Origin: Nocardioides sp.
GTDB taxonomy: Bacteria > Actinomycetota > Actinomycetes > Propionibacteriales > Nocardioidaceae
DNA length: 13,822 nt
Direction of reading: 5' to 3'
Assembly: GCA_003519585.1 (NCBI GenBank)
Contig: DOWL01000002.1
Span: forward strand, 40,097 to 53,918
A program made the position numbers and the translations under genes. Positions 1 through 7,358 of this stretch are shown piece after piece. Numbering within the stretch: the first letter of the stretch is position 1; every line of letters begins with the position of its first letter. The notes below the pieces were generated by a model. It was not told the origin of the DNA. It made no database searches and was given only the letters and a program-made list of their open reading frames with translations.

Positions 1-1
1 C

Positions 2-871
2 GCGCTCAACCTCGAGGCGGCCGCCGCCGAGGGCGACTCCGGCGTTCCGGTGCTGCCGCCCATGCACGGGTGCTTCAGCCTCGGCACCACGCTCGGCGCG
101 ATCACCGGTGTCGGATGCGCGCTCACCGGGGTGCCCGTGGGCGCACACCTGGGCGTGATCGCTGCCCTCGGCGCGGTGGTCGCTGCGTCACAGGTGCGCT
201 ACCTCTCGCCCCACACCGGCCGGCGCAGCACGCGCGTCGGACCGGACCCGGCGCCGGCGTACGAACGCCGATCCTGGCCCGATCCCCGACTGCTGCTGAT
301 CGGCGTGATCGCGCTGGCCGTGGGCCTGGGCGAGGGTTCGGCCATCGACTGGCTGCCACTCGTCATGGTCGACGGGCATGACGCGAGCGTGGCCACCGGG
401 GCGGCGGTCTTCGCCGGCTTCGCGGCGTGCATGGCCGTAGGCCGGTTCGCGGGCGGCCGCGTCGTACGTCGCCTCGGCCGGGCCGGCGCGGTCCGGTGGA
501 CGACTGCCGCCGCCGCGGCCGGCATCGGCTGCATCGCCCTGGTGGACAGCCTTCCCGTCGTCACTCTGGGGGTGGTGCTGTGGGGCCTCGGCATCTCCTT
601 GGGCTTCCCGGTCGCGATCTCGGCGGCCGGCGATTCTGCGTACGGCGGGAGCAATGCAGCGGCGCGCGTCTCGTTCGTGGCGGTCATGGGCTACGTGTCG
701 CTGCTGACCGGGCCACCGACGCTCGGCTTCGTCGGCGAGCACCACGGCCTGCGCGCCGCACTGCTCCTGCCGCTGGCCCTGCTGGTTCTGGCCGCCGTCC
801 TCAGCCCCGCATTGGATCCGCCCCGACGGGTCCGTCGATCCACCGCGCTGGCGACTGTTGACGCCGATTGA
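2..871 (+). CDS. MFS transporter, C-terminal part (5' end off window)
   Basis: The reading frame is open from base 2, so the gene starts before the window; 289 residues are visible up to the TGA at 869-871. It is an inner-membrane secondary transporter. Alternating hydrophobic stretches make about eight membrane segments. A loop with GRFAGGR followed by RRLGRAG (about bases 440-485) is the MFS signature between helices of the second half, and the LPPMHGCFSLGTTLG stretch near the visible start matches the helix 4-5 region of YbjJ-like MFS proteins. The tail is short and charged. The substrate cannot be told. The gene lies 71 bp upstream of a flavoenzyme operon, and its last codons contain the -35 box of that operon's promoter. 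Family assignment is solid; specificity is unknown. Confidence 0.85.
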   Translation, partial: ALNLEAAAAEGDSGVPVLPPMHGCFSLGTTLGAITGVGCALTGVPVGAHLGVIAALGAVVAASQVRYLSPHTGRRSTRVGPDPAPAYERRSWPDPRLLLIGVIALAVGLGEGSAIDWLPLVMVDGHDASVATGAAVFAGFAACMAVGRFAGGRVVRRLGRAGAVRWTTAAAAAGIGCIALVDSLPVVTLGVVLWGLGISLGFPVAISAAGDSAYGGSNAAARVSFVAVMGYVSLLTGPPTLGFVGEHHGLRAALLLPLALLVLAAVLSPALDPPRRVRRSTALATVDAD

Positions 872-899
872 ATCAGTATGTACGTTTGTACTAACTGAT
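858..899 (+). promoter_or_regulatory. Promoter with overlapping TetR-type operator
   Basis: TTGACG at 858-863 and TACGTT at 881-886 are separated by 17 bp and match actinobacterial sigma-70-type -35 and -10 (TANNNT) boxes. An interrupted 28-bp palindrome, ATCAGT-N2-GTAC-N4-GTAC-N2-ACTGAT, covers 872-899 and so overlays the -10 box and the expected start of transcription. This geometry is typical of a site where a TetR-family dimer represses. No TetR gene is visible in the window, so the regulator must be upstream of it or elsewhere. The promoter reads into the GMC oxidoreductase gene at 943. The site is seen directly; the regulator family is inferred. Confidence 0.65.
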
Positions 900-942
900 C
901 AATGGCCGCCACTCTCGCGGCCCACCAGGAAGGAAGCGCGGC

Positions 943-2556
943 ATGGCAGGTGCAGCACCGGGCGACCGCGTGGACGTCCTCGTCGTGGGCGCCGGCCCAG
1001 GGGGCGCCGTCGCCTCGCACACCTTGGCGAAGCGGGGCTTCTCCGTCGTCTGTCTCGAGCAGGGCGACTGGGTCAACCCCGGCGACATGCCCGGCACCAG
1101 GCCGGAGTTCGAGCTGCTCACCCGCGGCGAGTGGTCGGTCTGGCCCAACGAGCGCAAGGGCCGAGCCGACTACCCGTTGAACGTCGACGACGCCGACGCC
1201 GACCCGATCATGTTCAACGGCGTCGGCGGCGGCTCGGTCTTCTACGGCGCGCACTGGATGCGGCTGCTGCCCAGCGACTTCCGGGTGCGCAGCGTCGACG
1301 GCGTCTGCGACGACTGGCCCATCGGCTACGAGGACCTGGCGCCGTACTACGACGAGGTGGACCGCTTCATCGGCGTCGCCGGGCTCGGCGGCGACCCCGC
1401 CTACCCCGACTTCGACTACCCGCTGCCGCCGCACCCGATCGGCCCCGGCGGCGTCCAGATGGCCGAGGGCATGAACAAGCTCGGGTGGCACTGGTGGCCC
1501 GGCTCCAACGCCATCCCCTCCTCAGCCTTCAAGAACATGGGCCAGTGCGTCCGGTGGGGGCTGTGCGAGCGCGGCTGCCCGGTCGGCGCTAAGGCGTCCT
1601 TCGACCTCGCCTACTGGCCGCACGCCACTGCGGCCGGCGCCCAGCTGATCACCGGCGCGCGCGTCGCCCGGATCACCGTCGACCACCAGGGGCTCGCCGA
1701 CGGAGCCGTCTGGATCGACGTACACGGCACCGAGCATCGGATCGAGGCCAACGCCGTCGTCCTCGCCGGCAACGGGATCGGTACGCCGCGCATCCTGCTG
1801 ATGTCCGACGACCAGCACTCCGAGGGGCTCGCCAACTCCAGCGGACTGGTCGGCAAGAACCTCATGCTGCACCCGGTCAACAGCGTGCTGGGCACCTTCG
1901 AGGAGGAGCTCGCCGCGTGGTACGGCCCCGCGGGTCAGCTGATCTACTCGATGGAGTTCGCCGACACCGACACCTCTCGCGGGTTCCTGCGCGGCGCCAA
2001 GTGGGCGCTGATGCCACCGCTCGGCGTCCTGCACGTGCTCGACCACCTCTCGGAGCATTCGTTCGCCCAGCGCTGGGGTGCCGAGCTGCACGAGCTCGCG
2101 GCGTACACCGGCCGGTCGATGATCTGGTCCGGGGTGATCGACGACCTCCCGCACGAGTCGAACGCCGTCGTGCTCGATCCGGTGGCCACCGACAGCAGCG
2201 GCCTGCCGGGCGTGAAGCTGAACTACCGCCGTGACGACAACGCCGACCGGATGGTCGACTTCATGAACGCGAGGATGGTCGAGGCCCACGAGGCCGCCGG
2301 GGCGACCCGCACCCACATCGCACCCCTCACCGAGTCGGGCCACCTGCTCGGCACCGCCCGGATGGGCACCGATCCACGTACGTCCGTCGTCGACCGGTTC
2401 GGCCGGTCGCACGACGTACCCAACCTCTTCATCGTCGACGGGAGCGTCATGGTCACCGGAGGCTCGGTCAACCCGACCGCCACGATCGCGGCCATGTCGC
2501 TGCGCACCTCGATCCACATCGCGGAGACCGCGCGTGACCAGCGGGTGCCGGCATGA
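943..2556 (+). CDS. GMC-family FAD oxidoreductase
   Basis: This 537-residue flavoprotein of the glucose-methanol-choline family oxidises an alcohol or similar group with FAD. The N-terminal FAD motif GAGPGG is at residues 16-21 and the first GMC signature GVGGGS at 93-98. The C-terminal domain has H467 in GHLLGTARMG and N510 in GGSVNPT, which together form the usual His/Asn active-site pair. Three cysteines, C202, C208 and C212, sit in the CxxxxxCxxxGCPxGAK segment seen in a subset of bacterial GMC and long-chain alcohol oxidase proteins. No signal peptide is visible, so it is probably cytoplasmic. The ATG at 943 has AGGAAGGA at 927-934, 8 nt upstream. It ends in an ATGA overlap with the next gene and is first in a three-gene operon behind a TetR-like operator. 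The substrate is unknown; a sterol, terpene or long-chain alcohol are all possible. Confidence 0.9.
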   Translation: MAGAAPGDRVDVLVVGAGPGGAVASHTLAKRGFSVVCLEQGDWVNPGDMPGTRPEFELLTRGEWSVWPNERKGRADYPLNVDDADADPIMFNGVGGGSVFYGAHWMRLLPSDFRVRSVDGVCDDWPIGYEDLAPYYDEVDRFIGVAGLGGDPAYPDFDYPLPPHPIGPGGVQMAEGMNKLGWHWWPGSNAIPSSAFKNMGQCVRWGLCERGCPVGAKASFDLAYWPHATAAGAQLITGARVARITVDHQGLADGAVWIDVHGTEHRIEANAVVLAGNGIGTPRILLMSDDQHSEGLANSSGLVGKNLMLHPVNSVLGTFEEELAAWYGPAGQLIYSMEFADTDTSRGFLRGAKWALMPPLGVLHVLDHLSEHSFAQRWGAELHELAAYTGRSMIWSGVIDDLPHESNAVVLDPVATDSSGLPGVKLNYRRDDNADRMVDFMNARMVEAHEAAGATRTHIAPLTESGHLLGTARMGTDPRTSVVDRFGRSHDVPNLFIVDGSVMVTGGSVNPTATIAAMSLRTSIHIAETARDQRVPA

Positions 2557-3002
2557 TCGGCATGGCGTTGTCCCAGGACCAGCTCGACCGGGTCCGCGCG
2601 GTCGCGGCGGTGCTCCTGCCGGGATCCTCGACGTCCGCGCCCGCCACCGCACTGCCGGACTTCGACGAGCAGCTGCAGCACGCCGCTCTCGCCCTGGAGG
2701 GCGAGGGCCGGACCCTGGCCGAGGCGATCGGCTCGCTTCCCACGGATCCATCGTGGGAGAGCCTGTCGGCGTACGCCGAGGCCGATCCGTCGTCGTTCGA
2801 GCAGGTCGCTCTGCTCGCCGTCGGCGCCTACTTCATGTCGCCGCACGTGCTTGCGTCGCTGGGCCTGCCGACCGGAGATCGGCGGCCGGCGGATCGGGAA
2901 CAGGTCGTCGACGAGCTGAGCACGGGGATCCTCGACGCCGTCTACGAGCGCGGCTGCCCGGTGCGCACCCTTGAGGACGTCAACGCGAGGTCGTCTCGAT
3001 GA
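2553..3002 (+). CDS. Small GMC partner, gluconate 2-dehydrogenase subunit 3-like
   Basis: A 149-residue, mostly helical, acidic protein without membrane segment or signal peptide. The middle stretch (residues about 83-110, ALLAVGAYFMSP followed by VLASLGLP) resembles the conserved core of gluconate 2-dehydrogenase subunit 3, a small protein that accompanies many bacterial GMC dehydrogenases. The usual Tat signal of that family is absent here, which fits a cytoplasmic partner. Both ends use ATGA overlaps (2553-2556 with the GMC gene, 2999-3002 with the next), implying translational coupling and a fixed stoichiometry. An in-frame ATG at 2562 is an alternative start. The family match is moderate and judged by eye; partnership with the GMC enzyme rests on gene order. 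Confidence 0.7.
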   Translation: MIGMALSQDQLDRVRAVAAVLLPGSSTSAPATALPDFDEQLQHAALALEGEGRTLAEAIGSLPTDPSWESLSAYAEADPSSFEQVALLAVGAYFMSPHVLASLGLPTGDRRPADREQVVDELSTGILDAVYERGCPVRTLEDVNARSSR

Positions 3003-4390
3003 CCACCTCGAGTCCTGCCGTCCGCAAGGACGTCGTCATCGTCGGCGGCGGCCCCGCCGGGATGGCCGCGGCATGGCAGCTCCGCGACCGCGACATCGTG
3101 TTGCTGGAGCAGAACGACGTGCTCGGCGGCCGCACCAAGTCGCACTCGCGTGGTGACTACTGGCTCAACCTCGGCGCGCATCTCTTTCCCGCCGCGGGGG
3201 CCCACGTCCGGAACCTGATGGCCGACCTGGGCCTGGAGACCGTCGAGGTGCCCGGATCGAAGACGGCCGTCAGCTTCGAGGGCCCGCGCGGTCGCAAGGT
3301 GTACGACGCGCGCCGGATCGAGAGCTATCCGTTCACGCTTCCCCTCTCGGCGGCCGACCGGGCCCAGCTGGTCCGCGCCGGACTCACGGTGCGGCTCAAG
3401 GTCCGGTCCTATCTCGCTGCGTCGCGTCCGCAGCCCGGCGAGACCGCAGCGCAGCGCCGAGACCGGATGGCCCGCTTCGACGGCGACCGCACCTTCGAGG
3501 CGCTGCTCGGCCGGCTCCCGCCGTCGGTGGACGCGATCTTCCGCACGGCAACGCGCCGGGTTCCCGCTGAGATGGACGAACTCTCCGCGGCCGCGGGGAT
3601 CTCGATCTTCGCGGGCAACTGGGCCGGCAGGGCCAGCGGATCGCCGGTCAATCTGATGGGCGGCTCGGGGCGGCTCGGGGAGGCCGTCCACGGGCGCCTC
3701 GGCGAGCGCGTCGTGCTCGGAGCGCAGGTCAGCTCCATCGAGCCGGACGGCGACGGCGCCGTCGTACGCCTCACCACCGCCGAAGGCCGCTCGACCATTG
3801 CGGCCCGGCACGTGATCGTGGCAACGCCGGCGCCGGTCGCCCGTTCGTTGGTGGCGGACCTGGCACCTGAGGTCGACAAGGCGCTGGGGTCGGTGGCGTA
3901 CGAGCCGTTCGTCTCCATGGCCGTGCTCACCCGGGAGACCGGCCCGATGCCCTGGGACGACATCTACGCGATCCTGACCCCCGACCTGTCTTTCAACATG
4001 CTGTTCAACCACGCCAACCCGCTGCGCGGCACCTCGGCGCGCGCGAACGGCGGCAGCTTGATGTGCTACGCCGGTGCCCGGCTCGCCCGCGAGGTGATCG
4101 GCCTGCCTGACGCGGAGATCGAACGGCGGTTCCGGCAGGACCTCGGGCGCGTCTATCCGCAGCTCGCCGACCTCGTGACCGAGGCCGTCGTGCAGAAGTG
4201 GGAACACGGCAACTGGTTCCAGACGCCGGGCAGCGACCTCGACGCCCTGCTCCGCTATCGAGAGCAGCCGGCCAACGTCGTGCACTTCGCCGGCGACTAC
4301 CTCGCCGCGGTCAGCGGCTCGGTCGAGGAGGCCACGACGGCCGGCGTCGAGACCGCGCATGCGGTCGCCGCGGCGCTCACACGATGTTGA
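2999..4390 (+). CDS. FAD-dependent amine oxidase/desaturase-type oxidoreductase
   Basis: This 463-residue flavoprotein belongs to the amine oxidase / protoporphyrinogen oxidase / phytoene desaturase superfamily. Its N-terminus has the dinucleotide motif GGGPAG (16-21), an acidic residue E37 in LLEQN, and the GGRTKS motif (43-48) that holds FAD. The C-terminus carries the second flavin contact HFAGDY (429-434) followed by SGSVEEATTAG. Length is normal for the family. No export signal is visible. It starts in an ATGA overlap with the preceding small protein, so it is third in the operon started at 943. The substrate is unknown. It may oxidise or isomerise the product of the GMC enzyme, but that is inference from order only. 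The last 14 bp overlap the 3' end of the convergent DAO-family gene. Confidence 0.85.
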   Translation: MTTSSPAVRKDVVIVGGGPAGMAAAWQLRDRDIVLLEQNDVLGGRTKSHSRGDYWLNLGAHLFPAAGAHVRNLMADLGLETVEVPGSKTAVSFEGPRGRKVYDARRIESYPFTLPLSAADRAQLVRAGLTVRLKVRSYLAASRPQPGETAAQRRDRMARFDGDRTFEALLGRLPPSVDAIFRTATRRVPAEMDELSAAAGISIFAGNWAGRASGSPVNLMGGSGRLGEAVHGRLGERVVLGAQVSSIEPDGDGAVVRLTTAEGRSTIAARHVIVATPAPVARSLVADLAPEVDKALGSVAYEPFVSMAVLTRETGPMPWDDIYAILTPDLSFNMLFNHANPLRGTSARANGGSLMCYAGARLAREVIGLPDAEIERRFRQDLGRVYPQLADLVTEAVVQKWEHGNWFQTPGSDLDALLRYREQPANVVHFAGDYLAAVSGSVEEATTAGVETAHAVAAALTRC

Positions 4391-5543
4391 GTTCGGGACG
4401 GCCCGCGCTCGTGCCGAACCGTCGTACGTCGAGCCCACCGACGTCGACGACAGGAGCGCACCCGAGGTAGAGGTCGCGCAGCACCTCGCCGACCGCCGGT
4501 CCCATGAGGAAGCCGTGGCCCGAGAAGCCGGTGGCGTACAGAAATCTGCCTACCTCCTCGGCCTCACCGATCAGAGCGTTGTGGTCAGGGGTGTTCTCGT
4601 AGAGCCCGGCCCAGCCACCGGCGATGCCGACCTCGCCGATCGCGGGCGCGCGGCGTTCGATCACCGCCCCGAGCCGCGGCAGCCAGTCATCGGAGCGCTG
4701 CAGCTTGAAGCCGGGGGTCTCGTCGGGATCGGACATCCCGAGCAGCAGGCCTCGGCCCTCGCCGTGGAAGTAGAAGCTGGTCTCGAAGTCGATCGTGAAC
4801 GGCGTCGCCGGGTCCAGCCCCGCCATCGGTTCGGTGGTGAGGATCTGGCGTCGCACTGGAACGACGGGCAGGTCGACCCCCACCATCTCCCCGACGGCCC
4901 GAGACCACGGACCGGCCGCGCAGACGACGGTGTCGGTCGCGATCGTCCCGCGGTTCGTACGCACCCCCGTGATCGTCGTTCCATCGACGTCGATGCCGTC
5001 GACGAAGGTGCCGCGCAGCAACCGCGCCCCCACAGCGCGCGCGGCCGAGGCGTAGCCCAGCACGACCGACTCGGGCGTGCAGTGACCGTCGGTGGGCGAG
5101 TACGCCGCCGCGAGGAGTCCCTCGGTGGCGATCAGCGGCGAGAGCCGCTTGGCCTCGGCGACCTCGATCATCCGGCTCGGCACGCCGAGCTCGTTCTGGA
5201 GTGCGACGTTCGTCTCGAACGCCGCCACGTGCTCGGGCCGCTCGAGCAGGAAGAGATAGCCGACCTGGTGCAGGTCGATCTCCTGACCGAACTCTTCTCG
5301 GAACCGCTCGAAGGTGTGCAGACTGCGCAACCCGAGCTCGATGTTGACCGCGTCCGAGAACTGCGCACGCACCCCACCCGCCGCCCGAGACGTCGAGCCC
5401 GACCCGAACTCGTCCCGCTCGAGCAGCACCACGTCGCGCACTCCAGCCCGCGCGAGGTGGTACGCCGTGCTCAGCCCCACCACGCCACCGCCGATGACGA
5501 CGACGGAGGCGTGGGACGGCAGGTCTGACGCGGGCAAAGGCAC
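4377..5543 (-). CDS. DAO-family FAD oxidoreductase, sarcosine oxidase beta-like
   Basis: A 388-residue member of the D-amino acid oxidase/glycine oxidase fold, closest in layout to sarcosine or dimethylglycine oxidase beta subunits, which oxidise secondary or tertiary amines. GGGVVG (18-23) and the following LLERDEFGSGSTSRAAGG form the N-terminal FAD site; the VVCAAGPWS stretch and the GFSGHGFLMGP motif near the C-terminus are characteristic. No partner subunits lie nearby, so a monomeric oxidase or dehydrogenase is likely. Start choice is uncertain: GTG at 5543-5541 has only a GGAG 10 nt away, whereas AGGAG at 5547-5543 sits 5 nt before an in-frame TTG at 5537-5535, which would shorten the protein by two residues. 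The upstream gene on the same strand ends 7 bp before the GTG, so co-transcription is plausible. Confidence 0.87.
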   Translation of the reverse strand: MPLPASDLPSHASVVVIGGGVVGLSTAYHLARAGVRDVVLLERDEFGSGSTSRAAGGVRAQFSDAVNIELGLRSLHTFERFREEFGQEIDLHQVGYLFLLERPEHVAAFETNVALQNELGVPSRMIEVAEAKRLSPLIATEGLLAAAYSPTDGHCTPESVVLGYASAARAVGARLLRGTFVDGIDVDGTTITGVRTNRGTIATDTVVCAAGPWSRAVGEMVGVDLPVVPVRRQILTTEPMAGLDPATPFTIDFETSFYFHGEGRGLLLGMSDPDETPGFKLQRSDDWLPRLGAVIERRAPAIGEVGIAGGWAGLYENTPDHNALIGEAEEVGRFLYATGFSGHGFLMGPAVGEVLRDLYLGCAPVVDVGGLDVRRFGTSAGRPELNIV

Positions 5544-5550
5544 TCCTGGG

Positions 5551-6573
5551 CTACTCCATCTCGATCCGAGTCACAGTGACCTTCAGCACCGTGGACCTCG
5601 ACTTGGTTCTGGCAGATTCCTCCTCCTGGTAGCTGACCACACCATCGGTCAGCTCGAAGAGGTTCGTCTTCGGCCCGGAGACGTCTCCAGTCACCCGGTA
5701 GTGCACGTAGTAGGTGCCCTCGAGGTCCGACGGGCCGTCGTACCCGACGTGGATGTTGTACGTGATCGTGCAACCCGCCAGACCGAAGCACTCCTTCTTA
5801 TGCGTCTGCAACTCGATCGAGAAGTCTTCGACCTCGGGTGTCTCCCCGGCGCCTGCTTGCTCACCGATCGTGGTTCGGTACTGATTCCACGCGGTCTCGG
5901 TGAGCTTCTTCTTCTCGGGACAGTAGGCCTGCGTGAAGAGGACTTCGCTGCGGCTCATCCTGTTGAGCTGGACCTGGGTGTAGTCGTGGTGCTCCGCCAT
6001 GTAGACAAGCGCCTCCACGCCCTCCTCGGCCTTGGTCCGACCGCAGACGACCGGCCCGTAGCCCGTTGACAAAGCGGTGCGGGGATGCGACGTCACCCAG
6101 TACATCCTCGAGATGTGGTCGCCGCTCAACAACCGCTTGTACTCCGCCCACCTCTGCCCGGCGGATGCGCTGCTCGCGTCGTACAGATGCGGCTTGGACG
6201 GCGTCGGCACCGGGATCGGTTCAGGCGTGTACAGCGGGGCCGGCTCGTCGCTCGGCGTGTACAGCGGGGTCGGCCAGGATCGCACGGGCGCTTCGGCCGA
6301 CGTCGCGCCTGGCTCCCTATCGCGGGGGTCATCGAGCATGATCGGGAGGGCGACACGGGCAGCGGTCACGCCGAGCAGCGCCAGGCACCCGACCACGATG
6401 GCGACGATGCCTCCGGGGCGCTTGTGAAAGGGAGGCGTGCCCGGCTGGGTGGGCAGCTGCGTGGGCGGCTGGGGAACCGGTCGCCACACACCGTCTGCGT
6501 CGAGTCGGTGGCCGTTCACGACGTCGCCGGGCGTATAGGTGGGGCGAGTGGCCGGGGGCTCGTGCGCGCTCAT
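5551..6573 (-). CDS. Proline-rich single-pass membrane protein, unknown function
   Basis: This 340-residue protein is not recognised. It has a proline-rich cytoplasmic N-terminus (1-52) with NGHRLDADGVWRPV, reminiscent of short actinobacterial N-terminal modules such as DUF2510. A single hydrophobic helix spans about 54-80. A proline/threonine linker (97-128) contains two PLYTP units. The roughly 210-residue outer domain has four cysteines (C177, C218, C262, C268), which could form two disulfides if it is outside the cell. The end is rich in beta-type alternation. I chose ATG 6573 because AGGAAG lies just upstream and the protein reads sensibly from there; the frame remains open to 6858, but that part is arginine-rich and overlaps the divergent antitoxin gene. 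It faces that gene across 194 bp. Confidence 0.75.
   Translation of the reverse strand: MSAHEPPATRPTYTPGDVVNGHRLDADGVWRPVPQPPTQLPTQPGTPPFHKRPGGIVAIVVGCLALLGVTAARVALPIMLDDPRDREPGATSAEAPVRSWPTPLYTPSDEPAPLYTPEPIPVPTPSKPHLYDASSASAGQRWAEYKRLLSGDHISRMYWVTSHPRTALSTGYGPVVCGRTKAEEGVEALVYMAEHHDYTQVQLNRMSRSEVLFTQAYCPEKKKLTETAWNQYRTTIGEQAGAGETPEVEDFSIELQTHKKECFGLAGCTITYNIHVGYDGPSDLEGTYYVHYRVTGDVSGPKTNLFELTDGVVSYQEEESARTKSRSTVLKVTVTRIEME
6224..6273 (-). repeat. Two tandem 30-bp units in linker of membrane protein
   Basis: GGCGTGTACAGCGGGG occurs at 6224-6239 and again at 6254-6269, a 30-bp period, and the match continues for four more bases with one mismatch. On the minus strand this encodes the two PLYTP units of the proline-rich linker. 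It looks like a small in-frame duplication in an extended spacer. Confidence 0.75.
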
Positions 6574-6686
6574 GTCTTCCTGTCTAGCAACCTCGGCACG
6601 GGTGATGGCGTCCGAACTGTGCACACCGCGCGCGACGTCCGCCTCAGCGCGCACAGCTTTCTTGCCCACTCTCGTCCGTCGTCTGA

Positions 6687-6735
6687 CTTGACGCTCTTGA
6701 CGCTGGCAGACACACTGTTTCTTGACACACTTGAC
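6687..6735 (+). promoter_or_regulatory. Four CTTGAC boxes in two pairs, possible operator
   Basis: CTTGAC is present at 6687-6692, 6696-6701, 6721-6726 and 6730-6735. Within each pair the boxes start 9 bp apart; the pairs start 34 bp apart. All have the same orientation. They lie between the divergent membrane-protein gene and the antitoxin gene. The third box contains TTGACA (6722-6727), a perfect -35, but no good TANNNT follows; TACGAG at 6747-6752 after 19 bp is the best candidate. Spacing and repetition suggest binding of a regulator, with the antitoxin itself the obvious candidate, by inference. Confidence 0.5.
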
Positions 6736-6767
6736 GGATGCTGCGGTACGAGAGAGCAGGACGGTCG

Positions 6768-7358
6768 ATGAGGATCGCCGGGCGGGCCGAGGAGATCTCG
6801 GTCGACGAGTACGCCGATCAGGTGGCCCGGCAGGTCGCCGACCGGGTCCGTGCCGCACTGAGCACTCGTCTTGCCGCTGGCGACGCAGGCGAGGGGGACG
6901 ACCAGGTCCCGGACCCGGCAGCGGTGGCCGAGTCGCTCAGCGACGTCATCATGCTGATGCCCCACGGCAGCACCAACGAACTGGCTCGGCTCCTGGCGCC
7001 GTTCTGGTCGGCGGTGAAGGTCCGGCAGGTGTTCGACGGTGCATCGCGCCAACTCCTGGCAGAGCGCCGTAAGAGCGGCACCCTGCTCGGACTCAAGACC
7101 AGCGACGGCGACATCGTCTACCCCGTCTTCCAGTTCCAGCAGCGCGAGGGCCGGGTCGAGGTGCGGCCCGGACTGGTGCCGATGCTGCGGGTGCTCCGCA
7201 GGTTCGACCCCTGGTCGGTCGCGGTCCTTCTGCACGCCCCGGCTCCGGAGCTGCGCGGTCGCACCCCGCTCAGCTGGGTCCGTGAGGGTCGCCCGGCCGC
7301 GCCGCTGATCGAGCTGGCCGAGGCCGTGGCGCGCGAGTGGTCGAGTGGAGCTGCGTGA
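6768..7358 (+). CDS. Probable Xre/MbcA-like antitoxin of RES toxin
   Basis: A 196-residue protein judged to be the antitoxin half of a RES-Xre type II toxin-antitoxin pair. Residues 86-123 read as a helix-turn-helix region (VRQVFDGASRQLLAERR) closing with the YPVFQF motif (118-123) found in actinobacterial antitoxin-like proteins encoded beside RES genes. Residues 128-190 (PGLVPMLRVL, then DPWSVAVLLHAPAPEL, then GRTPLSWVREG) resemble the MbcA/ParS toxin-binding domain, where a tPN-LgG-tP-ellr pattern is usual. The N-terminal 45 residues are a charged helix. ATG 6768 is chosen because AGGA (6758-6761) lies 6 nt upstream; an in-frame ATG at 6738 lacks a ribosome site. It overlaps the toxin gene by GTGA. 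Autoregulation through the upstream repeats is likely but inferred. Confidence 0.75.
   Translation: MRIAGRAEEISVDEYADQVARQVADRVRAALSTRLAAGDAGEGDDQVPDPAAVAESLSDVIMLMPHGSTNELARLLAPFWSAVKVRQVFDGASRQLLAERRKSGTLLGLKTSDGDIVYPVFQFQQREGRVEVRPGLVPMLRVLRRFDPWSVAVLLHAPAPELRGRTPLSWVREGRPAAPLIELAEAVAREWSSGAA

Noticed and set aside
1522-2751. Long minus-strand reading frame opposite the GMC gene
   Set aside because: It is a high-GC shadow with Arg/Gly/Asp-rich, domain-less sequence; the plus strand has a clear GMC protein.
2942-4438. 498-codon minus-strand frame opposite the amine-oxidase-type gene
   Set aside because: It is longer than the real gene but has no recognisable domain or sensible composition, and the opposite frame has both FAD motifs.
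4359-5528. Plus-strand frame opposite the DAO-family gene
   Set aside because: Low-complexity shadow; the minus strand has the full DAO motif set.
6574-6858. N-terminal extension of the membrane protein gene
   Set aside because: Arg-rich, would overlap the antitoxin gene and the CTTGAC region; ATG 6573 has a good ribosome site.
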